The position numbers and the translations under genes were made by a program. 64,000 nucleotides of DNA from Sphingobium sp. (GTDB lineage Bacteria; Pseudomonadota; Alphaproteobacteria; Sphingomonadales; Sphingomonadaceae), in assembly GCA_023266575.1 (NCBI GenBank), contig JAHFPV010000008.1, forward strand, positions 62,001 to 126,000, given 5' to 3'. Of this stretch, positions 1 through 8,390 are shown piece by piece. The notes under the pieces are model-generated. The model was not told where the DNA came from. It did not search any database and saw only the letters and a program-made list of their open reading frames with translations. Positions within the stretch are counted from its first letter, which is position 1. The number at the start of each line of letters is the position of its first letter.

Positions 1-43
1 ATTGACGGCATCTTTCGCAGGATCGAACTCGATTTCCACCTGC

Positions 44-63
44 GTTTATGTATATACAAAAAC
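44..63. promoter_or_regulatory. Operator-like AT-rich palindrome upstream of the permease gene
   Basis: A perfect 10-bp palindrome, TGTATATACA (49-58), extends to a 20-bp dyad with one mismatched pair. It lies in otherwise GC-rich DNA about 75 bases before the permease start codon. The AT-rich core could be a promoter element or a regulator site. No cognate regulator is visible, and nothing else is recognisable in bases 1-134. Confidence 0.3.
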
Positions 64-134
64 ATCGTTCGTCAATCTCAACTCTTGCCAGTCCCGCAGC
101 TTTCGGCATGGTGGCGCGACAATCAGGGGAGCCG

Positions 135-1547
135 ATGATCATGAGCTGGACACGCCGCAAGCCGATGGAGGCGATGACGCCAAGCGGCGACCAGCATCGC
201 ATGGCGCGCACTCTGTCCTGGCCGCATCTGCTGGCGCTGGGCGTCGGCGCGATCGTCGGTACGGGCATATTGACGCTGATCGGCGTCGGCGCGGACCGGG
301 CCGGGCCAGCCGTCCTCCTCTCCTTTGCGATTGCAGGCGCGATCTGCGCCTGCGCTGCGCTCGCCTATGCCGAACTGTCGACCATGATGCCCGCTGCGGG
401 CAGCGCCTATAGCTACTCCTATGTCGTGCTGGGCGAAGGCATTGCCTGGATCGTGGGGTGGAGCCTGATCCTGGAATATAGCCTTGTCGTGTCGACCGTC
501 GCGGTCGGCTGGTCGGGCTATGCCGCGCCGCTGCTCACCGCGATCGGCTTTCCCGAAACGCTGACGCAGGGACCGGAACTGGGCGGTCTCATCAACCTGC
601 CCGCCATCTTCATCATCGCTGTGGTCGCGGGCCTGCTGATGCTCGGCACCCATGAAAGCGCGCGGCTCAACACCATTCTCGTGCTGATCAAGATCGCGAC
701 GTTGAGCCTGTTCGTCTGGGTCGCCCTGCCCGCCTTCGACGCGCAGAATCTGGAGCCGTTCATGCCCTTCGGCTTTGCCAAGCATATGGGTGCCGACGGG
801 GTCGAGCGGGGTGTCATGGCAGCCGCCGCCATCATCTTCTTCGCCTTTTACGGCTTCGACGCCATCTCGACCGCGGCGGAAGAGGCCAAGAACCCGGAGC
901 GCGATCTGGCCATCGGCATCGTCGGATCGCTGGTCGTCTGCACGCTGATCTATGTGCTTGTCGCCGCCGCCGCGATCGGCGCGATGCCCTTCACCCGCTT
1001 CGCCGACAGCCCGGAGCCGCTGGCGCTGATCCTGCGCGAAATGGGCCGGGGAGAAGTAGCGCGGATCGTCGCCATCGCTGCCGTCATCGCCCTGCCCACC
1101 GTGTTGCTCGGCTTCCTCTATGGCCAGAGCCGCATCTTCCTGGTCATGGCGCGCGACGGCTTTCTGCCCCAAAGTCTCGCCAAAATCTCCAAACGCGGCA
1201 CGCCTGCACGGATCACGCTGGTCACCGCCATATTGGTTGCGATCATCGCCGGGCTGCTGCCGATCGATGAAATCGCCGCGCTCGCGAACGCCGGCACGCT
1301 GATCGCCTTCACTTCAGTCGGGCTGTGCCTCCTCGTCCTGCGCCGTCGCCTCCCCGACATGCGCCGCCCCTTCCGCACGCCTGCTGCCTGGTTCGTAGGC
1401 CTAGGCGCGATGGGCGGCTGCGCCTATCTGTTCATCAGCCTGCCGATGCAGACGATATTGGCCTGCTTGGGGTGGAATGCGGTGGGGCTGGTGGTGTATT
1501 TTCTCTATGGGCAGAAGCGGGCGACGGCGGCGGGGGCGAACAGATGA
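135..1547 (+). CDS. APC-family amino acid permease (cationic amino acid transporter type)
   Basis: A 470-residue inner-membrane protein with about 12-14 hydrophobic segments that probably imports amino acids by proton symport. The APC signature GVGAIVGTGI sits at residues 36-45. The stretch around residues 237-255 (FYGFDAISTAAEEAKNP) is typical of the YfnA/CAT branch. I chose the ATG at 135 because AGGGGA lies just before it; an in-frame ATG at 48 would add 29 residues that do not look membrane-inserted. The stop codon overlaps the start of the next gene by 4 bases, suggesting coupling. The exact amino-acid substrate cannot be told from sequence. Confidence 0.88.
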   Translation: MIMSWTRRKPMEAMTPSGDQHRMARTLSWPHLLALGVGAIVGTGILTLIGVGADRAGPAVLLSFAIAGAICACAALAYAELSTMMPAAGSAYSYSYVVLGEGIAWIVGWSLILEYSLVVSTVAVGWSGYAAPLLTAIGFPETLTQGPELGGLINLPAIFIIAVVAGLLMLGTHESARLNTILVLIKIATLSLFVWVALPAFDAQNLEPFMPFGFAKHMGADGVERGVMAAAAIIFFAFYGFDAISTAAEEAKNPERDLAIGIVGSLVVCTLIYVLVAAAAIGAMPFTRFADSPEPLALILREMGRGEVARIVAIAAVIALPTVLLGFLYGQSRIFLVMARDGFLPQSLAKISKRGTPARITLVTAILVAIIAGLLPIDEIAALANAGTLIAFTSVGLCLLVLRRRLPDMRRPFRTPAAWFVGLGAMGGCAYLFISLPMQTILACLGWNAVGLVVYFLYGQKRATAAGANR

Positions 1548-2170
1548 GTTTGATATTGAGCGCCATGCTTGCGGCTTCGATGACGCAGGCGACGCCGGCG
1601 AATAATCCGGCAAGCTGGACGAGCGATCTGGAATATCCGCAAAGTGCCATGCAGCGTGATGAGGATTTGGCGGTCGATTTTTCGCTACTTGTCTCTCCAG
1701 AAGGCCGGGTAAAGCGTTGCGACATCACACAATCTAGTGGGTTTCCTGAATTTGATCGACAGACCTGTGCCGCATTGACCAGTGGCGCCAGGTTCAAGCC
1801 TGCAACAGACGAAGCGGGCCAAGCCGTCTATAATATATATGATGGAATCGTGGCGCTAAGTTTGAATCGTCATGGTCGGGCAGCCAAAGGGCGTACCCCA
1901 TCACTTCCCGCCGCAGACATGGAATTGCAAGTTCAGCGGCTTCCCAACGGCGTGCTGGAAGAAAGCGTCGGGATCATCACGAAGGTCGACACGACAGGCC
2001 ATGTCATTGCCTGCGAACCGTTAAGTCAAAAGGAAGGCCTAGCAAGGCTGGCCGAAATCGCCTGTTCGCAGGCGAAGAGCCTGTATAACTTCATTACCAA
2101 AGATGATGCGGGCAATCCCATCACCCTGATCCGTAGCCTGCGCGTGACGTTCAAGGCAGCCCCCAAATAG
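1544..2170 (+). CDS. TonB C-terminal-like domain protein
   Basis: A 208-residue protein with a weak N-terminal signal-like hydrophobic stretch (LILSAMLAASMTQA). A TonB-C-type fold follows around residues 25-95: YPQSAMQRDEDLAVDFSL, then G-R-V-K-C, SSGFPEFDR and the ARFKPATDEAG end motif. A second, weaker similar half follows (residues 125-205). There is no N-terminal TonB anchor or proline-rich spacer, so it is probably a periplasmic relative rather than an energy transducer. The ATGA overlap with the permease gene fixes the start. Its base composition is slightly less GC-rich than its neighbours. Function unknown. Confidence 0.7.
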   Translation: MSLILSAMLAASMTQATPANNPASWTSDLEYPQSAMQRDEDLAVDFSLLVSPEGRVKRCDITQSSGFPEFDRQTCAALTSGARFKPATDEAGQAVYNIYDGIVALSLNRHGRAAKGRTPSLPAADMELQVQRLPNGVLEESVGIITKVDTTGHVIACEPLSQKEGLARLAEIACSQAKSLYNFITKDDAGNPITLIRSLRVTFKAAPK

Positions 2171-2190
2171 CAGCAATGCGCGCCCTCAGG

Positions 2191-2487
2191 TCACGCCGTC
2201 AGCGGCTTGATCTCCAGCGCAGCGGCATGTTGCCCCGCCAGCGCCAGATCATGGCGCACTTGCATCCGCATTAGCGTATCGGCGTCGATGCCGAACAGTT
2301 TTTCAAGGCGAATCGCCATGTCAGCCGTCAAATCCTGACGCTGGTTGAGCAAACGACTGACGGTCTGCCGCGTCACTCCCAGATGATCGGCCAGATCGCC
2401 AATTTTCAGGCCATGTGCCTCTACCATTTCAGTCCTCAGCCAGTCGCCGGGATGAACTGCCAGCGAAGCGTGCATCTTAAGCGCCAT
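2191..2487 (-). CDS. HigA-family XRE antitoxin-like regulator, no toxin partner
   Basis: A 98-residue protein with the HigA/VapI layout: HPGDWLRTEMVE entry, then a helix-turn-helix (GLKIGDLADHLGVTRQTVSRLL, residues about 25-46) and the RLEKLFG helix. The reading frame continues upstream into a dispersed repeat, so I placed the start at the ATG whose product begins MALKMHASLAVHPGDW. HigA antitoxins normally follow a small HigB toxin. Here the upstream side holds only a repeat and the divergent dapF, so no partner exists in this window. It could be a solitary regulator or the survivor of a lost pair. Confidence 0.78.
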   Translation of the reverse strand: MALKMHASLAVHPGDWLRTEMVEAHGLKIGDLADHLGVTRQTVSRLLNQRQDLTADMAIRLEKLFGIDADTLMRMQVRHDLALAGQHAAALEIKPLTA

Positions 2488-2502
2488 TGTTGATCTTCTT
2501 CT

Positions 2503-2618
2503 CCGTTTGGGCTGAGCCTGTCGAAGCCTCGTCCTTCTACTTCGCGCTGCGTGCCTCTCGCCGCCATTGCGCGAGAAAAAGCAGAAAGGCAGGCCTTCGA
2601 CAAGCTCAGGCCGAACGG
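2503..2618. repeat. Dispersed palindromic repeat, family 1 copy A
   Basis: Inverted arms at 2503-2526 and 2595-2618 (core GCTGAGCCTGTCGAAG on the left and its complement on the right) flank about 68 bases. The same arms occur at 5673-5750, 43292-43368 and 60198-60306. This copy sits between the divergent higA-like gene and dapF. Confidence 0.85.
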
Positions 2619-2681
2619 AGGAAGCGTTCACGCTCCCGCCTCTGGCACTTTTCTTCATTTCCCCCTACATGCGCCCCCATC

Positions 2682-3482
2682 ATGGGACGTTTTTCCAAAA
2701 TGCATGGCCTGGGCAATGATTTTGTCGTGATCGACGCGCGCACCGATGCGGTCGAGATGACGGAAGGCCGCGCCCGCGCCATTGCCGATCGTCATGCCGG
2801 GATAGGCTGCGACCAGCTGATCCTGATCGGCAATGCGCCCGACGCCGACGTGTCGATGCAGATTTTCAACGCCGATGGCAGCGAGGTCGAGGCGTGCGGC
2901 AATGCCACGCGCTGCGTGCCGCTGTTCGTGGGCCGCGACGTGCTGATCCGCACGCAGGCGGGCCTGCTGGACGCCAAGGCGGTCGATGGCGGCGCAAGTG
3001 TCGATATGGGCGCGCCGCGCTTCGAGTGGGACGCGATTCCCTTGGCCTATGCCATGGACACGCTGACCATGGGTGCGAGCTGGGAGGATTTGCCGCCGCC
3101 CGCCGCCGTCAATGTCGGCAATCCGCATGTGATCTTCTTCGTTGACGATCTGGACGCGGTGGACAGCGCGCGGCTTGGCCCGATCATCGAGACGGACCCG
3201 CTCTTCCCCGCCCGCGTCAACGTCAACTTCGCGCAGGTCGTGGGCGACAATCATATCCGCCTGATCGTGTGGGAACGCGGCGCTGGCCTGACCCGCGCCT
3301 GCGGCACCGGCGCCTGCGCCACCGCCGTTGCCGCCGTTCGCCGCAAGCTGGTCAGCGGTCCCGTGACCGTCAGCCTGCCCGGTGGCGACCTCATCATCGA
3401 CTGGGCGCCGGGCGGCACGATCCGCATGACCGGCCCCGCCACCCATGTGTTCGATGGCGAGGCCGACTGGTCGCGCTTCTAA
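2682..3482 (+). CDS. dapF: Diaminopimelate epimerase
   Basis: Converts LL-diaminopimelate to the meso form used for lysine and peptidoglycan. The 266-residue product has the family N-terminus (FSKMHGLGNDFVVID). The two active-site cysteines lie in ACGNATRC (Cys72) and TRACGTGACATA, the usual cysteine acid/base pair. The first motif reads CGNATR rather than the more common GNGAR form. The ATG at 2682 is the first whose product starts with family sequence. The TAA stop shares one base with the start of mtaB (TAATG), so dapF, mtaB and ftsY are probably co-transcribed. Confidence 0.95.
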   Translation: MGRFSKMHGLGNDFVVIDARTDAVEMTEGRARAIADRHAGIGCDQLILIGNAPDADVSMQIFNADGSEVEACGNATRCVPLFVGRDVLIRTQAGLLDAKAVDGGASVDMGAPRFEWDAIPLAYAMDTLTMGASWEDLPPPAAVNVGNPHVIFFVDDLDAVDSARLGPIIETDPLFPARVNVNFAQVVGDNHIRLIVWERGAGLTRACGTGACATAVAAVRRKLVSGPVTVSLPGGDLIIDWAPGGTIRMTGPATHVFDGEADWSRF

Positions 3483-4732
3483 TGCCCGGCCCCGACATCA
3501 TCACCATGGGCTGCCGCCTCAACATTGCCGAGAGCGAGGCGATCCGCGACATGGCGGCGGATCAGCATGACCTGATCGTCATCAACAGCTGCGCCGTCAC
3601 CGCCGAAGCCGTGCGCCAGACACGGCAAGCGATCCGCCGCGCCCGCCGCGACCGGCCCGACGCGCGCATCATGGTCACCGGCTGCGCCGCGCAGACCGAG
3701 CCGGAGACCTTCGCCGCCATGCCCGAAGTCGATGCCGTCATCGGCAACCGGGAGAAAATGGAGGCGGCTTCCTTCGCGCCCAAGGCGGAGAAAGTCCGCG
3801 TCGCCGACATCATGACCGTGCGCGACACCGCGCCGCATATGGCCAGCGCCTTTGCCGATCATGCCCGCGCTTTCCTTGAGGTGCAAAATGGCTGCGACCA
3901 TCGCTGCACCTTCTGCATCATCCCCTATGGCCGGGGGAACAGCCGCTCCGTCCCCGCCGGGGCGGTGATCGAGAAAGCGAAGGAACTGGTCGCGGCGGGT
4001 TACAAGGAAATCGTGCTGACCGGCGTGGACGTCACCAGCTACGGCCCCGATCTGCCCGGCAGCCCGTCGCTCGGCCTGCTGGTGGAGCGCATCCTGAACG
4101 GTGTGCCGGACCTCCCCCGCCTGCGCCTCTCCTCCATCGACAGCGTGGAGATTGACGATCGGTTGTTCGACCTGATCGCCCACGAACCCCGGATGATGCC
4201 CCATCTGCACCTGTCGCTCCAGGCGGGCGATGACATGATCCTGAAACGCATGAAGCGCCGCCATAGCCGCGCCGACGCCGTCCGCATCGTCGATCGCCTC
4301 ACCAGCGCGCGCCCGGACATCAGCATCGGCGCGGACATCATAGCCGGTTTCCCGACCGAAGATGAGGCGATGTTCGCGCGCAGCCTGGCGCTGATTGCCG
4401 ATTGCCGTATCGTCCACGGCCATATCTTCCCCTATTCGCCCCGCACCGGCACGCCCGCCGCGCGGATGCCGCAAGTGGACCGCGCGACTATCAAGGCCCG
4501 CGCCGCCCGGCTGCGCGCCGCCTGCGAAGCGCAACGCGCCGACTGGCTCGCCAGCCTAGTCGGCACCCGCCGGTCGGTACTGGTCGAGCGCAGCGGGCTG
4601 TCCGGCCATGCGGAAAATTTCGCCCCGGTGCGCTTTGCCACCCCGCAGACGCCCTCCTCTATCGTGCGCGCAACGATCAGCGGCCTTGAGAATGGCGCGC
4701 TGATCGCGCAAGAGGCCAGCCATGACAGATAG
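3482..4732 (+). CDS. mtaB: tRNA (t6A37) methylthiotransferase MtaB
   Basis: A radical-SAM enzyme that adds a methylthio group to N6-threonylcarbamoyladenosine-37 of tRNA. The 416-residue product has the UPF0004 domain with three cysteines for one Fe-S cluster (Cys11, Cys37, Cys68). The radical-SAM CX3CX2C motif (NGCDHRCTFC, Cys138/142/145) is followed by IIPYGRGNSRS, and a TRAM-like tail follows. The short TMGCRLNIAESE start fits MtaB better than MiaB. The start overlaps the dapF stop by one base; the end overlaps ftsY by 11 bases. Confidence 0.9.
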   Translation: MPGPDIITMGCRLNIAESEAIRDMAADQHDLIVINSCAVTAEAVRQTRQAIRRARRDRPDARIMVTGCAAQTEPETFAAMPEVDAVIGNREKMEAASFAPKAEKVRVADIMTVRDTAPHMASAFADHARAFLEVQNGCDHRCTFCIIPYGRGNSRSVPAGAVIEKAKELVAAGYKEIVLTGVDVTSYGPDLPGSPSLGLLVERILNGVPDLPRLRLSSIDSVEIDDRLFDLIAHEPRMMPHLHLSLQAGDDMILKRMKRRHSRADAVRIVDRLTSARPDISIGADIIAGFPTEDEAMFARSLALIADCRIVHGHIFPYSPRTGTPAARMPQVDRATIKARAARLRAACEAQRADWLASLVGTRRSVLVERSGLSGHAENFAPVRFATPQTPSSIVRATISGLENGALIAQEASHDR

Positions 4733-5660
4733 TGGCACATCCTGGCGCGATCGCCTGTTCGGCGGGCTTCGGCGCACTTCCGACAAGCTTGGCGAAAATC
4801 TGACCGGCCTGTTCGGTAAGGCCGCGCTCGACAACCAGACGCTGGACGAGATTGAGGAAGCACTGATCGTGTCCGATCTTGGCCCGGCCATGGCGGGTCG
4901 GGTGCGCGAACGGCTGGCCGAAGGGCGGTTCAACAAGGAACTGACCGAGGAATATCTGCGCGAAATCATCGCGGAGGAGATCGAAAAGGTGCTGGCCCCG
5001 GTCGCCCGCCCGCTGGAGATCGAGGCTTTCCCGCGCCCGCAGGTCATCCTCGTCATCGGCGTCAACGGGTCCGGCAAGACCACCACCATCGCCAAGCTGG
5101 CGCATAATTTCCTGGAGCAGGATTATGGCGTCATGCTGGCGGCGGGCGACACGTTCCGCGCCGCAGCCATCGGCCAGCTCAAGGTCTGGGCCGACCGCCT
5201 TGGCATCCCCATCGTCGCGGGCAAGGAAGGCGGCGACGCAGCGGGTATCGTGTTCGACGCGGTCAAGCAGGCGACCGCCACCGGCATCGACGTGCTGATC
5301 GTCGACACCGCAGGCCGCCTCCAGAACAAGAGCGAGCTGATGGACGAGCTGGCCAAGATCCGCCGCATCCTTGGCCGATTGAACCCGGCGTCGCCCCACG
5401 ACGTTGTGCTGGTGCTGGATGCCACCACGGGACAGAATGCGTTGAGCCAGATCGAGGTTTTCAAGGAAGTCGCCCATGTCACGGGCCTCGTCATGACCAA
5501 GCTGGACGGCACCGCGCGCGGCGGCGTGCTGGTCGCGGCGGCGGAAAAATATCGCCTGCCGATCCATGCCATTGGCGTGGGCGAAAAGATCGAGGATCTG
5601 CGCCCCTTCGATCCGGGCGACATGGCGCGGGCCATCGCCGGGACCGCCTATGCACGGTGA
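4722..5660 (+). CDS. ftsY: Signal recognition particle receptor FtsY
   Basis: The SRP receptor GTPase that delivers ribosome-nascent chain complexes to the Sec translocon at the inner membrane. The 312-residue product has a short N region instead of the long acidic A domain of E. coli. The NG domain shows G1 GVNGSGKTTT (113-122), DTFRAAAIGQLK, DTAGR and TKLDGTARGG. The ATG overlaps the end of mtaB by 11 bases, so translation may be coupled. A dispersed palindromic repeat follows the stop codon. Confidence 0.96.
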   Translation: MTDSGTSWRDRLFGGLRRTSDKLGENLTGLFGKAALDNQTLDEIEEALIVSDLGPAMAGRVRERLAEGRFNKELTEEYLREIIAEEIEKVLAPVARPLEIEAFPRPQVILVIGVNGSGKTTTIAKLAHNFLEQDYGVMLAAGDTFRAAAIGQLKVWADRLGIPIVAGKEGGDAAGIVFDAVKQATATGIDVLIVDTAGRLQNKSELMDELAKIRRILGRLNPASPHDVVLVLDATTGQNALSQIEVFKEVAHVTGLVMTKLDGTARGGVLVAAAEKYRLPIHAIGVGEKIEDLRPFDPGDMARAIAGTAYAR

Positions 5661-5672
5661 TATTTAGGAAAA

Positions 5673-5750
5673 CCGTTCAGGCTGAGCTTGTCGAAGCCCT
5701 GCCCTTTCTTGAAGTAAAGTACGGCCCTTCGACAGGCTAAGGGCGAACGG
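5673..5750. repeat. Dispersed palindromic repeat, family 1 copy B
   Basis: Arms at 5673-5696 and 5727-5750 are near-perfect reverse complements carrying the GCTGAGCTTGTCGAAG core. The copy fills the ftsY-yciB intergenic space and ends 10 bases before the yciB start codon. It could fold as a hairpin in mRNA and so separate the two genes. Confidence 0.88.
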
Positions 5751-5760
5751 AAAACGGAAT

Positions 5761-6387
5761 ATGACCGACACCAAAATCACCTCGAAACCCGCCCACTCCG
5801 GCACGCTCAGCCTGGCGCTCGATTTCGGGCCGCTGCTGGTGTTCTTCCTGGGCTATAAATTCTTAGGGATGATCGTCGGCACCGGCGCCTTCATGGCCGC
5901 TATCGTCGTCGCGGTGATCGTGTCGAAATGGAAGCTGGGCAAAGTATCGCCCATGCTGTGGCTGTCCGCCGCGCTGGTGCTGTTTTTCGGCGGCCTCACC
6001 ATCTATTTCCACGACCAGAGCTTCATCCAGATCAAGCCGACGATCATCTACAGCTTCTTCGCGCTAATGCTGTTTGGCGGGCTGCTGCGTGGCAAGCCTT
6101 TGCTGAAATATCTGCTCCAGGCCGCCTATGATGGCCTGTCCGAAACCGGCTGGCGCAAGCTGTCGCGTAACTGGGCGATCTTCTTCGTCGCCATGGCGAT
6201 CGCCAATGAAGTGATGCGCCGCACGATGAGCTTCGACAGCTGGCTGGCGGTCAAGGTGTGGGGCGTGACCATCGTGTCGGTGGTTTTTGCCGCCGCCAAT
6301 ATCCCGATGCTGATGCGCCACGGCCTCAATCTGGGCGACAAGCTCGACAGCGACGAGATTGGCGGCACGTCCCCGCCACAGGGTTGA
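5761..6387 (+). CDS. yciB: Inner membrane septation protein YciB/IspZ family
   Basis: A 208-residue integral membrane protein with about five to six hydrophobic segments. It has the family landmarks LALDFGPLLVFFLGY near the N-terminus, KPTIIYSFFALML in the middle, and GWRKLSRNWAIFF with ANEVMRR later. YciB/IspZ proteins are linked to envelope integrity and cell division, but the molecular role is unsettled. The gene follows ftsY after a palindromic repeat, in the gene order often seen in sphingomonads. Confidence 0.9.
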   Translation: MTDTKITSKPAHSGTLSLALDFGPLLVFFLGYKFLGMIVGTGAFMAAIVVAVIVSKWKLGKVSPMLWLSAALVLFFGGLTIYFHDQSFIQIKPTIIYSFFALMLFGGLLRGKPLLKYLLQAAYDGLSETGWRKLSRNWAIFFVAMAIANEVMRRTMSFDSWLAVKVWGVTIVSVVFAAANIPMLMRHGLNLGDKLDSDEIGGTSPPQG

Positions 6388-6427
6388 CGGACATGCCGGG
6401 GCGGAAACCCCGGCAGCCATCAATCCA

Positions 6428-6991
6428 TCAACCGCCGTTGAAGTTGATCATGCAATAGAGCATCGCCAGCGACAGCAATGTGTTGGTGCGCGAGACGATC
6501 ATCGCGGTGGTCGCGGCCTTCGCCTTCACCGCATCTTCGGCAGGGACCAGCCCCAGCGCCTTCTTCTGGTTCGGCCAGATCACGAACCACACATTGAACG
6601 CCATGATCAGCGCCAGCCACATGCCGATGCCGATCAGCACGAAGCCCGGCTTGAAGGTCAGCGCCTCGACCAGATAGAAGCTGCGCCAGGCGATGACCAG
6701 GCCGGTCAGCACGGTGAACGCGGCGGACCAGCGGAAGAAGAACAGCGCAGACGGCGCGATATATTTGGATACGCCCGGTTTCAGCTCGGCCGGCACTTTG
6801 GGCATGGTCGGGATCTGCACGAAGTTGAAATAATAGAGCAGGCCGATCCAGGTGATGCCGAAAAACAGATGGAGCCAGCGCAAGATCGCCTGCTCTGGTA
6901 TCGTGTTCGCGGGGACCGCGAGAATGACCAGCAGCGCAAGGACAAGCCCCGCCGCCAGAACGAGATGCAGATTGCCGAAAAACTTCGCCAT
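6428..6991 (-). CDS. PuuD-like (urate oxidase N-terminal) membrane protein
   Basis: A 187-residue protein with five or six membrane segments resembling the membrane domain of the PuuD urate hydroxylase family. Landmarks are LRWLHLFFGITWIGLLYYFNF, with its His and Trp, and the C-terminal SRTNTLLSLAMLYCM. The cytochrome c domain of full PuuD is absent and no purine genes are nearby, so urate activity is not supported; standalone copies are common and uncharacterised. I chose the ATG giving MAKFFGN because a purine-rich stretch (GGGGGTAGGG) precedes it. Confidence 0.7.
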   Translation of the reverse strand: MAKFFGNLHLVLAAGLVLALLVILAVPANTIPEQAILRWLHLFFGITWIGLLYYFNFVQIPTMPKVPAELKPGVSKYIAPSALFFFRWSAAFTVLTGLVIAWRSFYLVEALTFKPGFVLIGIGMWLALIMAFNVWFVIWPNQKKALGLVPAEDAVKAKAATTAMIVSRTNTLLSLAMLYCMINFNGG

Positions 6992-7074
6992 GACCCTACC
7001 CCCATTTTCCGGCCGCCGCATGTGTCGGGCGGCCTGACCGGAAAGTCTATGTCATCGTTACGGATATGTCACAT

Positions 7075-7106
7075 GGATATTTCCTCAATTTAGAGTGAAA
7101 ATATCC
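7075..7106. promoter_or_regulatory. AT-rich inverted repeat between the PuuD-like gene and sodB
   Basis: GGATATTT (7075-7082) and its complement AAATATCC (7099-7106) flank a 16-base spacer, in the 212-base intergenic region shared by two divergent genes. It lies about 98 bases before the sodB start. It could be an operator or part of an mRNA leader; no regulator is identified. No other motif was recognised in this gap. Confidence 0.25.
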
Positions 7107-7203
7107 TGTTTTCCGCAGCGCAATAAGCCTGCTACGGGCACGGAGCCTTAAGGCCGCAGCTTCGTTATGTGGCCAATCCCATCCATGAACCGAGGAGTAT
7201 TTC

Positions 7204-7818
7204 ATGGCCTTCACCCTGCCCGCCCTGCCCTATGCCAAGGATGCCTTTGGCGACATTTTGTCGGCCGAAACCTTCGACTATCATCATGGCAAACATCACA
7301 ACGCCTATGTCGTAAAGGCCAATGAACTGGTCGCCGCCGATGCCGCCCTTCAGGGCAAGTCGCTGGTCGAACTGATCAAATCATCCAAGGGCGGTCTGTT
7401 CAACCAGGTCGGCCAGATCTGGAACCACAGCTTCTACTGGCTGTGCCTGTCGCCGGAAAAGAAAGCGCCTTCGGGCAAGCTGCTCGACATGATCAACGAA
7501 GCCTTCGGGTCGGTCGACGCGCTGGTCGAAAAGCTCAAGGCCGAAGCCGTCGGCCATTTCGCCAGCGGCTGGGCCGCACTGGTGCTCAAGGACGGCAAGC
7601 TGGAAGTCACCTCCTATCATGACGCCGACACGCCGGTCGCGCATGAAGGCCATGCGCCGCTGCTGATCCTCGATGTGTGGGAACATGCCTATTATATCGA
7701 CTATCGCAACCTGCGCCCGGCCTATGCCGAAAAGCTGCTGAAGGAAGCGATCGACTGGGATTTCGTCGCGCTCAACCTGGATGGCGAAGGCGTCAGCCGC
7801 GCCGACCAGCCGGGCTGA
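7204..7818 (+). CDS. sodB: Superoxide dismutase, iron type
   Basis: Removes superoxide in the cytoplasm. The 204-residue protein has all four metal ligands: His27 (DYHHGKHH), His75 (IWNHSFYW), Asp157 and His161 (LDVWEHAYYIDY). The glutamine two residues before WNH (Q71) is the outer-sphere residue of iron enzymes; manganese enzymes usually have Gly there. GAGGAGT ends the leader 6 bases before the ATG and is a strong ribosome site. It is monocistronic, with a hairpin just after the stop codon. Confidence 0.95.
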   Translation: MAFTLPALPYAKDAFGDILSAETFDYHHGKHHNAYVVKANELVAADAALQGKSLVELIKSSKGGLFNQVGQIWNHSFYWLCLSPEKKAPSGKLLDMINEAFGSVDALVEKLKAEAVGHFASGWAALVLKDGKLEVTSYHDADTPVAHEGHAPLLILDVWEHAYYIDYRNLRPAYAEKLLKEAIDWDFVALNLDGEGVSRADQPG

Positions 7819-7826
7819 TGATGCAG

Positions 7827-7859
7827 AATGCCCCCGCGCTGCCATGGTGCGGGGGCATT
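7827..7859 (+). terminator. Hairpin terminator after sodB
   Basis: A perfect 11-bp stem, AATGCCCCCGC / GCGGGGGCATT, closes an 11-base loop 9 bases after the sodB stop. There is no long T-run, so it may be a weak or hairpin-only terminator. Confidence 0.65.
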
Positions 7860-7950
7860 ATCTATCGCGTCCATTATGATGGCCGCGGCAACGCTTTATT
7901 AAGTCGCTGCACCCATGATCGGCTTTCCGTGGGGACGGAAGGGCGAAGCG

Positions 7951-8385
7951 ATGGACATGGCCGAATTGCGCTGGCAGCATGACGAGATCAGCCATACGGC
8001 GCACAGACTGGCGCAAGCGACGGCTGACCGCGCCAACCCGCGCAGCGTGGGCGCCATACGCTGGCAACTTGCGCGCCAGTTGATGGCCCATCTCGCGCTG
8101 GAGGACCGCATCCTCTATCCCGCGATGCAACGCGCCGCTGATGAGCGCACCCGCACCACCGCCGCCACGCTCCAGACCGAAACCGGCGCACTCGCCGAAA
8201 GTTTTTCCCGCTACATGACCGCGTGGAGCGACGATCGCGTCGCGCGCGAATGGACCGATTTCTGCGTCGAGACGCAGGCCATCATCCGGGCGCTGAGCGA
8301 ACGGGTCGACCGCGAAAACCGCACCCTCTATCCTCTCGCCGACAAGGTTGACGACAGCGCGTCACGCATCGCCCGCGCCGGCTGA
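7951..8385 (+). CDS. Hemerythrin-like HHE domain protein
   Basis: A helical protein of 144 residues from the ATG at 7951. Metal-ligand-like residues are His in RWQHDEISH, His and Glu in LMAHLALEDRILYP, and Glu in DRENRTLYPLAD, the second half of an HHE repeat. Such proteins bind di-iron and may sense or carry O2 or NO; the role here is unknown. I prefer the start at 7951 because GGAAGGGCGA precedes it; an in-frame ATG at 7915 has no ribosome site and would add 12 residues. Its position beside iron SOD is suggestive only. Confidence 0.75.
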   Translation: MDMAELRWQHDEISHTAHRLAQATADRANPRSVGAIRWQLARQLMAHLALEDRILYPAMQRAADERTRTTAATLQTETGALAESFSRYMTAWSDDRVAREWTDFCVETQAIIRALSERVDRENRTLYPLADKVDDSASRIARAG

Positions 8386-8390
8386 ACCGA

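Noticed and set aside
1325-1543. N-terminal extension of the TonB-C-like protein
   Set aside because: It would overlap the permease gene by over 200 bases and is Pro/Arg-rich; the ATGA start at 1544 is better.
2503-2618. CRISPR array made of the family 1 repeats
   Set aside because: Copies are single, far apart and palindromic, with no regularly spaced spacers and no cas genes.
3479-4534. Open frame opposite mtaB
   Set aside because: Shadow of mtaB; His/Gly/Asp-rich and without a domain.
6428-6991. Functional urate hydroxylase PuuD
   Set aside because: Only the membrane half is present; no cytochrome c domain and no purine genes nearby.
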